DNA of 64,000 bases from Candidatus Kosakonia sp. 282A-S69 (GCF_029433855.1 NZ_JAROAU010000005.1:32001-96000); one strand, 5' to 3'. Shown: positions 38,123 to 47,288, numbered from the stretch's first letter. Numbers and translations: made by a program. The notes: generated by a model not told the origin, from the sequence alone.

Positions 38123-38150
38123 GTTGTCAACTAAATAGTCAAACTTTGAC
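38123..38150 (+). promoter_or_regulatory. Operator-like palindromes upstream of yigM
   Basis: Two palindromes stand close together before yigM: GTTGTCAAC at 38123-38131 and GTCAAACTTTGAC at 38138-38150. They precede a TACAAT -10-like hexamer at 38164-38169. The binding protein is unknown; the first resembles a BirA half-site (TTGTAAACC) at seven of nine positions, but no matching second half is seen. Confidence 0.35.
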
Positions 38151-38199
38151 CATCTGAGTTCGCTACAATGCGTGTCCTTTCACTTGAGAGACATTCATT

Positions 38200-39099
38200 G
38201 TGGCGTTACTGATCATCACCACCATTCTGTGGGCCTTCTCGTTTAGCCTGATTGGCGAATACCTGGCCGGACATGTCGACAGCTACTTTTCGGTGCTGAT
38301 GCGCGTCGGGCTGGCGGCGCTGGTCTTTTTGCCCTTCCTGCGCGCGCGCGGCCATAACCTGCAAACCATCGGCTTGTATATGCTGGTGGGTGCGTTGCAG
38401 CTCGGCATCATGTATCTGTTCGGCTTCCAGGCCTATCTCTACTTAACGGTCTCGGAATTCCTGCTCTTCACGGTTTTCACCCCGCTCTATATCACGCTGA
38501 TTTATGACCTGCTGAGCAAGCGCGGGCTGCGCTGGGGCTACCTGCTGAGCGCCGGGCTGGCGGTGATTGGTGCGGCGATCATCCGCTACGACAAAGTGAG
38601 CGACCACTTCTGGACAGGGCTGATCCTTGTCCAGCTGGCGAACATCAGCTTTGCGATTGGCATGGTGGGCTATAAGCGCCTGATGGAGACGCGCCCGATG
38701 CCGCAGCACAACGCCTTTGCCTGGTTCTATCTGGGCGCGTTTGTGGTGGCAGCGATAGCGTGGCTGGTGATGGGCAACCCGCAGAAATTACCCACCACCA
38801 CGTTACAGTGGGGCGTGCTGGTGTGGCTGGGCGTGGTGGCCTCGGGGCTCGGTTACTTTATGTGGAACTACGGCGCGACGCAGGTGGATGCGGGCACGCT
38901 CGGCATCATGAACAATGTGCATGTTCCTGCCGGGCTGCTGGTCAACCTGGCAATCTGGCAGCAGCAGCCGCACTGGCCCAGTTTTATTATGGGTGGTGCG
39001 GTGATAATGGCTTCGCTATGGGTACATCGCCGTTGGGTCGCTCCGCGCTCCGGACAAACGGCAGATGATCGCAAGCGTGGTTCCGCGCTGAGCGAATAA
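38200..39099 (+). CDS. yigM: Biotin transporter YigM (BioP)
   Basis: YigM is a ten-helix carboxylate/amino-acid transporter (EamA-like) shown in E. coli to be the biotin uptake system. It has 299 residues, the E. coli length. The start is GTG at 38200 ([17 protein letters not shown]). Conserved loops include [13 protein letters not shown] and [23 protein letters not shown] near 160-185. The last 113 bp overlap the 3' end of metR on the opposite strand. Confidence 0.94.
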   Translation: MALLIITTILWAFSFSLIGEYLAGHVDSYFSVLMRVGLAALVFLPFLRARGHNLQTIGLYMLVGALQLGIMYLFGFQAYLYLTVSEFLLFTVFTPLYITLIYDLLSKRGLRWGYLLSAGLAVIGAAIIRYDKVSDHFWTGLILVQLANISFAIGMVGYKRLMETRPMPQHNAFAWFYLGAFVVAAIAWLVMGNPQKLPTTTLQWGVLVWLGVVASGLGYFMWNYGATQVDAGTLGIMNNVHVPAGLLVNLAIWQQQPHWPSFIMGGAVIMASLWVHRRWVAPRSGQTADDRKRGSALSE

Positions 39100-39940
39100 A
39101 CGCTTCCGTTACCGGCTGACGCTGCTCGCCGTCGCGCACCGCGGCGTACAGCCGGCTCCACAATCCCTCGCCGAGGGTTTTGGTCACAACCAGACCCTGG
39201 CGCTCAAAACTCTCCACCACCCAGTGCGGCAGCGCCGCAATCCCCATGCGCGCGGAGACCATCTGAATCAGCAGCAGCGTGTTATCGACGCTTTTCAGCG
39301 ACGGGCTGACTCCTGCCGGTTGTAAAAAGTGGCGCCAGATATCGAGCCGGCTGCGCTGCACCGGGTAGATCAGCAGCGTTTCGCTGGCGATATCTTCCGG
39401 CGTGATGTGCGCCACCGCCGCCAGCGGATGATCCGGTGCCAGTACCAGACGCACTTCAAAATCAAACATTGGCGAATAGTGCAGGCCGCTGCGCGGCAGA
39501 ATGTCGGAGGTAAGCACCAGATCCAGCTCGCCCTGTTGCAGCGCGGGCTGCGGATCGAAGGTGACGCCGGATTTGAAATCCATCTCTACCTGCGGCCAGC
39601 TCTGGCGGAAATTCTCAAGCGCGGGAGTCAACCACTGAATACAGCTATGGCACTCAATGGCGATGCGTAAGGTGGTTTGCTGCGGCTCATTGCAGGCTTG
39701 CAGCGCACGGCCGATCTGCGGCAGCACCTGATTAGCCAGCTGCAACAAAATCTCCCCCTGCGGCGTAAATCGCAGCGGCTGGCTTTTGCGCACAAAGAGA
39801 CGAAAACCGAGGCGCTGTTCCAGATCGCTGAACTGATGGGAAAGGGCGGATTGCGTCTGGTGCAGCGTTGCCGCAGCGGCAGCCAGCGATCCGCTATTTC
39901 GTAACGCTTGCAGCGTTTTCAGGTGCTTAATCTCGATCAT
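38987..39940 (-). CDS. metR: LysR-type regulator of methionine synthesis MetR
   Basis: MetR activates metE, metH and other methionine genes, with homocysteine as co-regulator. The 317 residues match E. coli. An N-terminal winged helix-turn-helix (about 3-61: [30 protein letters not shown] in two parts) is followed by the LysR substrate domain. The 3' end is antisense to the last 113 bp of yigM, and the overlap codes for residues conserved in both proteins. It is divergent from metE; the ribosome site AAGGAG lies before the ATG, and the 13-bp palindrome TGAAACTCCTTCA at 39940-39952 over it fits the MetR half-site rule TGAA-N5-TTCA. Confidence 0.96.
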   Translation of the reverse strand: MIEIKHLKTLQALRNSGSLAAAAATLHQTQSALSHQFSDLEQRLGFRLFVRKSQPLRFTPQGEILLQLANQVLPQIGRALQACNEPQQTTLRIAIECHSCIQWLTPALENFRQSWPQVEMDFKSGVTFDPQPALQQGELDLVLTSDILPRSGLHYSPMFDFEVRLVLAPDHPLAAVAHITPEDIASETLLIYPVQRSRLDIWRHFLQPAGVSPSLKSVDNTLLLIQMVSARMGIAALPHWVVESFERQGLVVTKTLGEGLWSRLYAAVRDGEQRQPVTEAFIRSARNHACDHLPFVRSAERPNGDVPIAKPLSPHHP

Positions 39941-39952
39941 GAAACTCCTTCA
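39940..39952 (+). promoter_or_regulatory. Candidate MetR site over the metR start
   Basis: TGAA-ACTCC-TTCA fits the MetR consensus TGAA-N5-TTCA exactly. It also contains the metR start codon and ribosome site on the other strand, so part of the symmetry may come from AAGGAG-TTTC-ATG. An autoregulatory role is possible. Confidence 0.45.
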
Positions 39953-40003
39953 CTCCGGCATGAATATTTTGCGCTTGAGGAATACACAGTACCTTCACAT
40001 TAT

Positions 40004-40027
40004 GGATGTGTAAACATCTGGACGTCC
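40004..40027 (+). promoter_or_regulatory. MetJ operator (three met boxes) in the metR-metE region
   Basis: Three contiguous 8-bp boxes in phase: GGATGTGT (5 of 8 to AGACGTCT), AAACATCT (6 of 8) and GGACGTCC (6 of 8). MetJ with S-adenosylmethionine binds such tandem boxes co-operatively and represses metE. A TTGAGG (39976-39981) and CATTAT (39998-40003) pair, 16 bp apart, may be the metE promoter, putting the boxes over the start point. Confidence 0.75.
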
Positions 40028-40074
40028 AAATCCTGCGTCTTTCGAATTAATGGTGTGTTGGCTGCGCTCATTCA

Positions 40075-40153
40075 CCCCGGTCACTTACTTCAGTAAGCTC
40101 CCGGGGATTCATGAACTTGCCGCCTTCCCTTAATCCGAAATCCTTTGGATTAA
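40075..40153 (+). promoter_or_regulatory. Structured metE leader
   Basis: The metE mRNA leader carries two hairpins. The first pairs CCCCGG (40075-40080) with CCGGGG (40101-40106), with an inner stem CTTAC (40084-40088) with GTAAG (40093-40097). The second pairs TTAATCC (40130-40136) with GGATTAA (40147-40153), ending nine bases before the ribosome site AGAGG. ATTCA is repeated on both sides of the first stem. Function unknown. Confidence 0.6.
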
Positions 40154-40174
40154 CTAATTGAAGAGGCTAATAAA

Positions 40175-42436
40175 ATGACTGTAATCAACCACACCCTCGG
40201 TTTTCCTCGTGTTGGTCTGCGTCGCGAGCTGAAGAAAGCGCAAGAGAGCTACTGGGCCGGCAACGCCAGCCGTGAAGAGTTACTGGCGGTGGGCCGCGAG
40301 CTGCGCGCACGTCACTGGGATCAGCAGAAAACCGCGGGTGTCGATCTGCTGCCGGTCGGCGACTTCGCCTGGTACGACCATGTTCTGACCACCAGCCTGC
40401 TGCTTGGCAACGTGCCGGCTCGTCATCAGAACAAAGACGGCTCTGTCGATATCGATACCCTGTTCCGCATTGGTCGTGGTCGTGCGCCGACCGGCGAACC
40501 GGCGGCGGCGGCGGAAATGACCAAATGGTTCAACACCAACTATCACTACATGGTGCCGGAATTTACCCAGGGTCAGCAGTTCAAACTCACCTGGACTCAG
40601 TTGCTTGATGAAGTGGATGAAGCGCTGGCGCTTGGCCATAACGTGAAGCCGGTGCTGCTTGGCCCGGTCACCTACCTGTGGCTGGGTAAAGTCAAAGGCG
40701 AGCAGTTCGACCGCCTGAGCCTGCTGGACGATATTCTGCCGGTCTACCAGCAGGTGCTGGCGGAGTTGGCGAAACGCGGTGTCGAGTGGGTGCAGATTGA
40801 CGAGCCTGCGCTGGTGCTGGAGCTGCCGCAAGCCTGGCTGGACGCCTTCAAACCGGCTTACGACGCGCTGAGCGGCCAGCTCAAACTGCTGCTAACCACC
40901 TATTTTGAAGGCGTTACGCCGAACCTTGATACCATTACCGCGCTGCCAGTACAGGGGCTGCATGTCGATCTGGTTCACGGTAAAGATAACGTCGCTGAGC
41001 TGCATCAGCGCCTGCCAGCGGACTGGCTGCTCTCTGCCGGGCTGATTAATGGCCGTAACGTCTGGCGCGCCGATTTGACTGAGAAGTATGCACAAATCAA
41101 AGAGCTGGTGGGCAAGCGCCCGCTGTGGGTGGCCTCCTCCTGCTCGCTGCTGCACAGCCCAATCGATCTGAGTGTTGAAACCCGCCTCGATGAGGAGGTG
41201 AAAAGCTGGTTCGCCTTCGCCCTGCAAAAATGCCAGGAGCTGGCGCTGCTGCGCGATGCGCTCAACAGCGGCAACACCGACAAGCTGGCGGAGTGGAGCG
41301 CTCCGATTCAGGCGCGTCGTCACTCAACCCGCGTGCATAACACTGCTGTTGCGAAACGTCTGGCGGCCATCACCGCGCAGGACAGCCAGCGTCAAAGCCC
41401 CTACGCCGAACGCGCACAGGCGCAGCGCGCACGCTTTAATCTGCCGGCCTGGCCGACCACCACTATCGGCTCCTTCCCGCAAACCACGGAGATCCGCGGC
41501 CTGCGTCTGGACTTTAAAAAGGGCAACCTTGACGCCAGCAACTACCGTACCGGTATCGCGGAGCATATCAAACAGGCCATTGCCGAGCAGGAGCGCCTTG
41601 GGCTGGATGTGCTGGTGCATGGCGAAGCCGAGCGTAACGACATGGTGGAGTACTTTGGTGAAAACCTCGACGGCTTCGTCTTTACGCAAAATGGTTGGGT
41701 GCAGAGCTACGGCTCCCGCTGCGTGAAACCGCCGGTAGTGATTGGTGATGTCAGCCGTCCGCAGCCGATCACCGTTGAGTGGGCGAAATATGCCCAGTCG
41801 CTGACCGATAAACCGGTCAAAGGGATGCTTACCGGCCCGGTGACTATTCTCTGCTGGTCCTTCCCGCGTGAAGATGTCAGCCGTGAAACCATCGCTAAAC
41901 AGATTGCGCTGGCGCTGCGCGATGAAGTGGCGGATCTGGAAGCCGCCGGGATTGGCATCATTCAGATTGACGAACCTGCGCTGCGCGAAGGGTTACCGCT
42001 GCGCCGCAGCGACTGGGACGCCTATCTGCAGTGGGGTGTTGAAGCCTTCCGCCTTAACGCTGCGGTGGCGAAAGATGAGACGCAGATCCACACCCACATG
42101 TGTTACTGCGAGTTCAACGACATCATGGACTCTATCGCCGCGCTGGATGCCGACGTTATCACCATCGAAACCTCCCGCTCTGACATGGAGCTGCTGGAGT
42201 CCTTCGAGGAGTTCGAATACCCGAACGAAATCGGGCCGGGCGTGTATGACATTCACTCGCCAAACGTTCCGAGCGTCGAGTGGATCGAAGAGTTGTTGCA
42301 GAAAGCTGCACAGCGTATCCCGGCAGAGCGTCTGTGGGTTAACCCGGACTGCGGCCTGAAAACCCGCGGCTGGCCGGAAACGCGCAGCGCGCTGGCGAAC
42401 ATGGTGAAAGCCGCGCAGAACCTGCGTCAGCTGTAA
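40175..42436 (+). CDS. metE: Cobalamin-independent methionine synthase MetE
   Basis: MetE transfers the methyl group of 5-methyltetrahydropteroyl-triglutamate to homocysteine without vitamin B12. The 753 residues equal E. coli MetE. Two beta/alpha barrels are joined by a long linker. The zinc ligands sit in HTHMCYCEF near 641-643, in the glutamate of [12 protein letters not shown] near 665, and in [14 protein letters not shown] near 726. The N-terminal [20 protein letters not shown] is the folate-side motif. A ribosome site GAAGAGG stands eight bases before the ATG. It is controlled by MetR and MetJ from the intergenic region with metR. Confidence 0.98.
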   Translation: MTVINHTLGFPRVGLRRELKKAQESYWAGNASREELLAVGRELRARHWDQQKTAGVDLLPVGDFAWYDHVLTTSLLLGNVPARHQNKDGSVDIDTLFRIGRGRAPTGEPAAAAEMTKWFNTNYHYMVPEFTQGQQFKLTWTQLLDEVDEALALGHNVKPVLLGPVTYLWLGKVKGEQFDRLSLLDDILPVYQQVLAELAKRGVEWVQIDEPALVLELPQAWLDAFKPAYDALSGQLKLLLTTYFEGVTPNLDTITALPVQGLHVDLVHGKDNVAELHQRLPADWLLSAGLINGRNVWRADLTEKYAQIKELVGKRPLWVASSCSLLHSPIDLSVETRLDEEVKSWFAFALQKCQELALLRDALNSGNTDKLAEWSAPIQARRHSTRVHNTAVAKRLAAITAQDSQRQSPYAERAQAQRARFNLPAWPTTTIGSFPQTTEIRGLRLDFKKGNLDASNYRTGIAEHIKQAIAEQERLGLDVLVHGEAERNDMVEYFGENLDGFVFTQNGWVQSYGSRCVKPPVVIGDVSRPQPITVEWAKYAQSLTDKPVKGMLTGPVTILCWSFPREDVSRETIAKQIALALRDEVADLEAAGIGIIQIDEPALREGLPLRRSDWDAYLQWGVEAFRLNAAVAKDETQIHTHMCYCEFNDIMDSIAALDADVITIETSRSDMELLESFEEFEYPNEIGPGVYDIHSPNVPSVEWIEELLQKAAQRIPAERLWVNPDCGLKTRGWPETRSALANMVKAAQNLRQL

Positions 42437-42448
42437 TCAGCCTTACCG

Positions 42449-42472
42449 CGCCGCCGGGCAAAACCGGCGGCG
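42449..42472 (+). terminator. Strong hairpin after metE
   Basis: A perfect 9-bp stem, CGCCGCCGG (42449-42457) with CCGGCGGCG (42464-42472), closes the loop GCAAAA. TGTCATTG follows, so the T tract is poor; it may protect the 3' end or act with Rho. Confidence 0.6.
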
Positions 42473-42566
42473 TGTCATTGCCTTAGCGCATCTCATCCCG
42501 CCGTCGTAACATGATTGTCAAACTCCCTTGTTTTAATCGTCACAACGAAAACAGCGGGAGAGATCC

Positions 42567-43544
42567 ATGAATAACAAACGTGCGCTGGCAGCAGTTCTGC
42601 TGGCTCTCATCAGTGCCTCGTCATGGGCAAAATCAACCTTAACGCTCTATACCAGCCAGCCGAATGACGATGCGCAGATGACCGTCAGCGCCTTCGAAAA
42701 AGCACACCCGGATATTGAAGTGAAGTGGATCCGCGACGGCACCAGCAAGCTGATCGCCCGTTTGCAGGCAGAGTTAGCCGCCGGGAGTGCCGCGCCGGAT
42801 GTGCTGTTGATTGCCGATAGCGTGACCATGGAATCCCTCAAAAAAGAGAATCTGCTGGCGGCCTATAAGTCGCCCGAAGCCGCGCGCTTCGACCCGCAGC
42901 TGTTTGATAAAGATGGCTATTACTACGGCACCAAAGTGATCACCACCGGTATTGCCTACCACACCAAAGCACCGCTCAAACCGACTTCATGGCTGGATCT
43001 GCTCAAACCTGAAGTGAAAAACATGACCACGCTGCCAAGCCCTCTCTACTCCGGCGCGGCGCAGATCCACCAGGCGACGCTGATGAATGATCCGGCGCTT
43101 GGCTGGCAATACTATGAAAAACTGAAACAGAACGGTGCGATGCCGCAAAGCGGTAATGGTGCGGTAATGAGCGCTATCGCTTCCGGCAGCAAAGCCTATG
43201 GCGTGCTGGTGGATTACCTGGCAATCCGCGAAAAAGCCAAAGGCGCGCCGGTTGAGTTCGTGTTTCCGAAAGAGGGCGTCAGCGTTGTCACTGAACCGGT
43301 GGCGATGATGAAGGGGACAACGAACCCGCAAGCGGCAAAAGCGTTTATCGATTTTGTACTCTCGGACGCGGGGCAGAAACTGGTGCTGCAACAGGGCTAT
43401 CTGCCTGCGGATGCGAAGCTGCCGGTGCCGAAAGGGTTCCCGCCGCGTGACAGCATTAAACTGATGCCGTTTGATGCGGCGAAAGCACTGGCCGAGACTG
43501 AGGCGAACAAAAAACGCTTCGCCGATCTCTTTGGTAACCGTTAA
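42567..43544 (+). CDS. Periplasmic substrate-binding protein of a Fe3+/phosphonate-type ABC importer
   Basis: A 325-residue binding protein with a signal peptide (MNNKRALAAVLLALISASSWA, cleaved before KSTLT). The mature part starts TLTLYTSQPNDDAQMTVSAF, the pattern of the ferric-iron, thiamine, spermidine and 2-aminoethylphosphonate binding group (SBP type 2). In FbpA/SfuA-type iron binders two adjacent tyrosines hold iron; here the equivalent region reads GVLVDYLAIREKA with one tyrosine, so iron binding is uncertain. First gene of a three-gene operon that ends at 46273. E. coli K-12 has no such genes between metE and ysgA. Substrate not known. Confidence 0.9.
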   Translation: MNNKRALAAVLLALISASSWAKSTLTLYTSQPNDDAQMTVSAFEKAHPDIEVKWIRDGTSKLIARLQAELAAGSAAPDVLLIADSVTMESLKKENLLAAYKSPEAARFDPQLFDKDGYYYGTKVITTGIAYHTKAPLKPTSWLDLLKPEVKNMTTLPSPLYSGAAQIHQATLMNDPALGWQYYEKLKQNGAMPQSGNGAVMSAIASGSKAYGVLVDYLAIREKAKGAPVEFVFPKEGVSVVTEPVAMMKGTTNPQAAKAFIDFVLSDAGQKLVLQQGYLPADAKLPVPKGFPPRDSIKLMPFDAAKALAETEANKKRFADLFGNR

Positions 43545-43547
43545 ACG

Positions 43548-45257
43548 ATGAGTAGCGCAATCGTGCCGAACAGCAGCGGCGGCGCAACCAAGGGGCTGAT
43601 CTGGCTGCTGCTGTGCCTGGTAGCGCTGTTGAGCCTGTTGCCCAGCCTGCGGCTGCTGCTCTCTGCGCTGGTTGACTGGCGGCAGGGAAGTGACAGCAGC
43701 CTGTGGCGCGTGCTCTGCAACCAGGCGACCTGGCTGGCGCTCTGGCACAGCCTCTACACAAGCGCGCTCGGCACGCTGCTGTCGCTGCTGCTCGGCAGCC
43801 TGTTCGCCTTCTGTCTGGCGTTGACCAACATCCGCCTCAAACAGATGTGGGTCTTTTTGTTTATGTTACCGATGATGATCCCGCCGCAGGTCACCGCCCT
43901 GAGCTGGCTGCAACTCTTCGGCCCTGGCAGCATTCTGCTTAACAGCCTCGGTATCGCGCCGGGGTTTGGTAGCAGCAACCCGCTCTACTCGCCGGAAGGG
44001 ATTGCGCTGCTGCTCGGTATTCAGCATGCGCCGCTGGTTTTTCTCGCGCTGCGTACGCAGCTGCGCGCATTGCCGCAAGAGCATATTGAAGCGGCGAGGC
44101 TCAACGGCGCGTCGCTATGGCGTGTGTTTATCGATATTGTGCTGCCGCTGTGCCGCACCGCGCTGTGGGCGGGAGCCGCCATCGCCTTTGTCTCGGCGCT
44201 GGGTAACTTTGGTATTCCCGCGATGCTCGGCATTCCCATCTCCTATTTCGTGTTGCCGATCCATATCTATCAGACGCTCGCCAGCTTTGGCCCGTCGATG
44301 CTTAATGACGTGGCGGCGCTCTCGCTGCTGATGGGGGGGCTGGCGATTGGCATTGTCATGCTCCAGAGCCGAATGCAGCGGCGCTATGCCTTACCGCTGA
44401 TTGGCACCACCGGGCGGGCAATCGCGTTCAGGCTTGGAAGAGGGCGGCTAACCGTCGAAGTGCTGCTCGGCGCGGTGCTGTGTGCCATCCTGCTCGCCCC
44501 CCTGCTGGCGCTGATCGCGACATCGCTGGTGCCGACGCTCGGCGTGCCGCTGAATAGCGAGACCTTCACCCTTTCGGCCTGGCATAGCCTCTTCACCGGG
44601 CAGAGCGCCACGGCGCGCGCGTTCGGTAACAGTTTTCTGCTATCGATCTCGGCCGCAGTGGTGCTGATGCTGGTTAGCCTGCCGCTGGCCTGGCTGCTGG
44701 TGCGCTACCCGAACCGTTTGCTGCGCGGCTTGCACAACATGATTGATATTCCCTATACGCTGCCCGGCGTGGTGCTGGCGATCGCCTGCATTCTGCTCTT
44801 TGCCCGCCCGCTGCCGCTGCTTGATATCACGCTGGGCGGCACGCTGACGATTATCTTTTTGGCCTATCTGGCGCGCTTCCTGACGGTCTGCCTGAAGCCG
44901 GTGCATAGCAGCATGCTGCAACTCGACCCGGCGATGGAGGAGGCGGCAAGTCTTGCGGGCGCGGCTTTCGGCCAGCGTCTGCGCCATATCGTTTTACCGC
45001 TGCTGGCTCCGGCGGCGTTCGCCGGGGCGCTGCTGGTGTTTCTTACGGCGGTTAATGAGTTAACCGTTTCGGCACTGTTATGGAGCGCGGGAAAAGAGAC
45101 CATCGGCGTAGTGATTTTCAACCTCGATGAGAGCGGCGATAAGGTGCTGGCCTCGGCGCTCTCTGTGCTGGTGGTAGCGCTGGTTGCAGTTGTGATGCTG
45201 CTGCTCGGCGCGCTCGGGCGCTATTTACCGAAAGGAGTGATCCCATGGCAGAACTGA
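43548..45257 (+). CDS. Fused two-domain ABC permease (iron/phosphonate class)
   Basis: A 569-residue inner-membrane permease with about twelve hydrophobic segments in two homologous halves, each ending in the EAA loop that docks with the ATPase: HIEAARLNGASLWRVFIDIVLP near 181-202 and AMEEAASLAGAAFGQRLRHIVLP near 465-487. Fused permeases of this kind are typical of FbpB/SfuB/AfuB iron importers; 2-aminoethylphosphonate systems usually use two separate proteins. It starts three bases after the binding-protein stop and overlaps the ATPase gene by 13 bp. No close E. coli K-12 counterpart at this locus. Confidence 0.9.
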   Translation: MSSAIVPNSSGGATKGLIWLLLCLVALLSLLPSLRLLLSALVDWRQGSDSSLWRVLCNQATWLALWHSLYTSALGTLLSLLLGSLFAFCLALTNIRLKQMWVFLFMLPMMIPPQVTALSWLQLFGPGSILLNSLGIAPGFGSSNPLYSPEGIALLLGIQHAPLVFLALRTQLRALPQEHIEAARLNGASLWRVFIDIVLPLCRTALWAGAAIAFVSALGNFGIPAMLGIPISYFVLPIHIYQTLASFGPSMLNDVAALSLLMGGLAIGIVMLQSRMQRRYALPLIGTTGRAIAFRLGRGRLTVEVLLGAVLCAILLAPLLALIATSLVPTLGVPLNSETFTLSAWHSLFTGQSATARAFGNSFLLSISAAVVLMLVSLPLAWLLVRYPNRLLRGLHNMIDIPYTLPGVVLAIACILLFARPLPLLDITLGGTLTIIFLAYLARFLTVCLKPVHSSMLQLDPAMEEAASLAGAAFGQRLRHIVLPLLAPAAFAGALLVFLTAVNELTVSALLWSAGKETIGVVIFNLDESGDKVLASALSVLVVALVAVVMLLLGALGRYLPKGVIPWQN

Positions 45258-46273
45258 AGCTTGAACAGCTCAGCAAAGTGTTTGGCGAGCAGGCGGTGGT
45301 GCGGGATCTGACCTTAACGCTGCCGCAGGGCGCGTTTACCGCGCTATTAGGGCCAAGCGGCTGCGGCAAAACCACCACGCTGCGCATTCTTGCCGGGCTG
45401 GAGACGCTCAGCAACGGGCGCTTGCTGCTGGGTGAACGGCTGCTGGCGGATAAAAGCCACCATACGCCACCGGAGCAGCGCGATATGGGGATGGTATTTC
45501 AATCCTATGCCCTGTGGCCGCATATGACCGTCGCCGAAAATATCGGCTACCCGCTGAAGCTGCGCAAAGTGAACGGTGTGGCGCGGCAAAAACAGGTGAT
45601 GGCGGCGCTGGAGGTGGTTGAACTCGGGGCGTATGCCACGCGTGCGCCGCACGAACTTAGTGGCGGGCAGCGTCAGCGCGTTGCGCTGGCACGCTGTCTG
45701 GTTTCTGAGCCGCAAGTGGTGCTGCTGGATGAGCCATTAGCCAATCTCGACAGGCATCTGCGCGCCACCATGGAGCAGACTTTCCGGGAGTTTCATCGCC
45801 GTACCGGTGCCACCTTTGTCTATGTCACTCACGATCAGGCGGAAGCGATGGCGCTGGCGAGCCATATTGCGGTGCTGCATCAAGGGGAGCTGATGCAGTG
45901 GGGTGCGCCGCAGGAGCTCTATCAGCAGCCAACAAATGGCTGGGTCGCGCGCTTTATTGGCAAGGGCAGCGTGTTGACGCTGGCGACGCCCGCCGGGCAA
46001 CAACAGCTGGACAGTGCCTCGCTGCACCACGGCTTGTCTCACGGCGGCCACGGCGTACAACAGCCGGTACTGGTGCGCCCGGAGCATGTGCAGATTGCCG
46101 GGGAAGGGTTACGCGCGCAGGTGGAAAGCTGTATTTATCAGGGCGAGCGCTATTTGCTGGCGCTTCGTTTAGCGGACGGGCAAGGGCTGACGGCGTTTCA
46201 TCATGCCGCGCTGCAACCGCAGCAACCAGTGTGCGTGCGTTTATTGCAGGGCTGGAGGCTGGAGGCGGCATAG
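45245..46273 (+). CDS. ABC importer ATPase (iron/spermidine/phosphonate class)
   Basis: A 342-residue ATPase. Walker A GPSGCGKT is at 36-43, the Q-loop FQSYALWPHMTVAENI near 85-100, the signature LSGGQ at 138-142, Walker B VVLLDEP at 158-164, and the switch histidine in YVTHDQAEAM near 193. A C-terminal domain of about 100 residues has the TOBE-like region (PVLVRPEHVQI). The gene overlaps the permease and completes the importer. The stop codon lies in a perfect 10-bp hairpin shared with ysgA. Confidence 0.92.
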   Translation: MAELKLEQLSKVFGEQAVVRDLTLTLPQGAFTALLGPSGCGKTTTLRILAGLETLSNGRLLLGERLLADKSHHTPPEQRDMGMVFQSYALWPHMTVAENIGYPLKLRKVNGVARQKQVMAALEVVELGAYATRAPHELSGGQRQRVALARCLVSEPQVVLLDEPLANLDRHLRATMEQTFREFHRRTGATFVYVTHDQAEAMALASHIAVLHQGELMQWGAPQELYQQPTNGWVARFIGKGSVLTLATPAGQQQLDSASLHHGLSHGGHGVQQPVLVRPEHVQIAGEGLRAQVESCIYQGERYLLALRLADGQGLTAFHHAALQPQQPVCVRLLQGWRLEAA

Positions 46274-46285
46274 CGTGCCGCCTCC
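46261..46285. terminator. Hairpin between the ABC operon and ysgA
   Basis: GGAGGCGGCA (46261-46270) pairs perfectly with TGCCGCCTCC (46276-46285) around TAGCG. It includes the stop codon of the ATPase gene and stands between convergent genes. No T tract is seen on either strand, so termination is not assured. Confidence 0.5.
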
Positions 46286-46296
46286 GTGCCGGAACA

Positions 46297-47103
46297 CTAC
46301 TTTTTCGCGTACTGCGCAAACCAGGCCAGCATCCGCTGCCAGCCGTCGGCGGCGGATTCCGCATGGTAGCTTGGGCGGTAGTCGGCGTTAAAGGCGTGGC
46401 CCGCCTCGGGGTAGACAATGATCTCCGCGTTGGCATTTGCCGCGCGTAGCGCCTGGCGCATCGTCTCCACGCTCTCCTGCGAAATACCGGTATCCTGCGC
46501 GCCATAGAGGCCAAGCACCGGCGCGGTAAGATGGGTGGCGATGTCGACCGGGTGTTTCGGTGAATTTAAGGTTTTTTCGCCCGTCAGCTTGCCATACCAG
46601 GCGACCGCCGCTTTCAGCTGCGGGTTGTGCGCAGCGTAGAGCCACGCAATGCGACCGCCCCAGCAGAAGCCGGTCACCATCAGTTGATGGGCATCACCAC
46701 CGTTGCGCGCCGCCCAGTTGGCGACGTGATCAAGATCGGCCAGCACCTGTGCATCCGGCACTTTGCTGACCAGCCCGCTCAAGAGCGTGGGTACGTCGGC
46801 AAAATCATTCGGATCGCCCTGGCGGAAATAGAGTTCCGGCGCGACGGCAAGATACCCCTCCAGCGCCAGTCGGCGGCAGAGATCGCGAATATGTTCATGG
46901 ACGCCAAAAATCTCCTGCACGACGATAACAATCGGCAGCGGGCCCCCGGCATCTTTTGGCCGGGCGTGATAGGCGGGCATGGTGTCGCCCTGCGTTGGAA
47001 TGGAGGTTTCGCCTGCGATCAGCCTCTCCTCCGGCGTATGAACCGTGGTTGACGCAAGCGGTGAAGCCGCAGGCGCAAAGCCCGGCTGTTTGGTGGTGGT
47101 CAT
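46297..47103 (-). CDS. ysgA: Dienelactone hydrolase family protein YsgA
   Basis: A 268-residue alpha/beta hydrolase of the dienelactone hydrolase family; E. coli YsgA has 271. Its natural substrate is not known. The nucleophile is in the cysteine motif GFCWGGRIAW near 150 (Cys as in dienelactone hydrolases), with the acid in LYGAQDTGI near 200 and the histidine in EAGHAFNADYRPSYH near 233. The ATG at 47103, after GGGAGA, gives MTTTKQPGFAPAASPLAST; the longer open frame to 47268 covers the udp promoter and is rejected. Divergent from udp. Confidence 0.93.
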   Translation of the reverse strand: MTTTKQPGFAPAASPLASTTVHTPEERLIAGETSIPTQGDTMPAYHARPKDAGGPLPIVIVVQEIFGVHEHIRDLCRRLALEGYLAVAPELYFRQGDPNDFADVPTLLSGLVSKVPDAQVLADLDHVANWAARNGGDAHQLMVTGFCWGGRIAWLYAAHNPQLKAAVAWYGKLTGEKTLNSPKHPVDIATHLTAPVLGLYGAQDTGISQESVETMRQALRAANANAEIIVYPEAGHAFNADYRPSYHAESAADGWQRMLAWFAQYAKK

Positions 47104-47217
47104 GACATTCTCCCTACCCTTTATTAGCGCTCCCCTAACTATAGTCATGAAGACCAGGCCATGCGCAATCGCCGTGCACAGGCTATCTTTGCTGCTGAGT
47201 GAGCGGGCATAACGTGA

Positions 47218-47288
47218 TAGTGTGATATGAGTCACTATTTTATGGAAATTGAGTGCAACCAATTTCATTCGTGGTGACAGCAGTCACG
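47218..47288 (+). promoter_or_regulatory. udp control region: two CRP sites with a CytR-like site between
   Basis: CRP site 1: TGTGA-TATGAG-TCACT at 47221-47236 (nine of ten to consensus). CRP site 2: GGTGA-CAGCAG-TCACG at 47273-47288 (eight of ten). Between them TGCAAC at 47254-47259 and the following TTTCATT resemble CytR half-sites (GTTGCATT). In E. coli udp is activated by CRP-cAMP at two sites and repressed by CytR bound between them; the same layout is seen here. Confidence 0.85.

Noticed and set aside
38046..38199. TTGACC (38146) and TACAAT (38164) as a yigM promoter
   Set aside because: The spacing is only 12 bp, too short for sigma-70, so the pair was not called as one promoter.
47104..47268. 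55-residue N-terminal extension of ysgA
   Set aside because: It covers the udp CRP/CytR control region, and the homologous start with GGGAG is at 47103.
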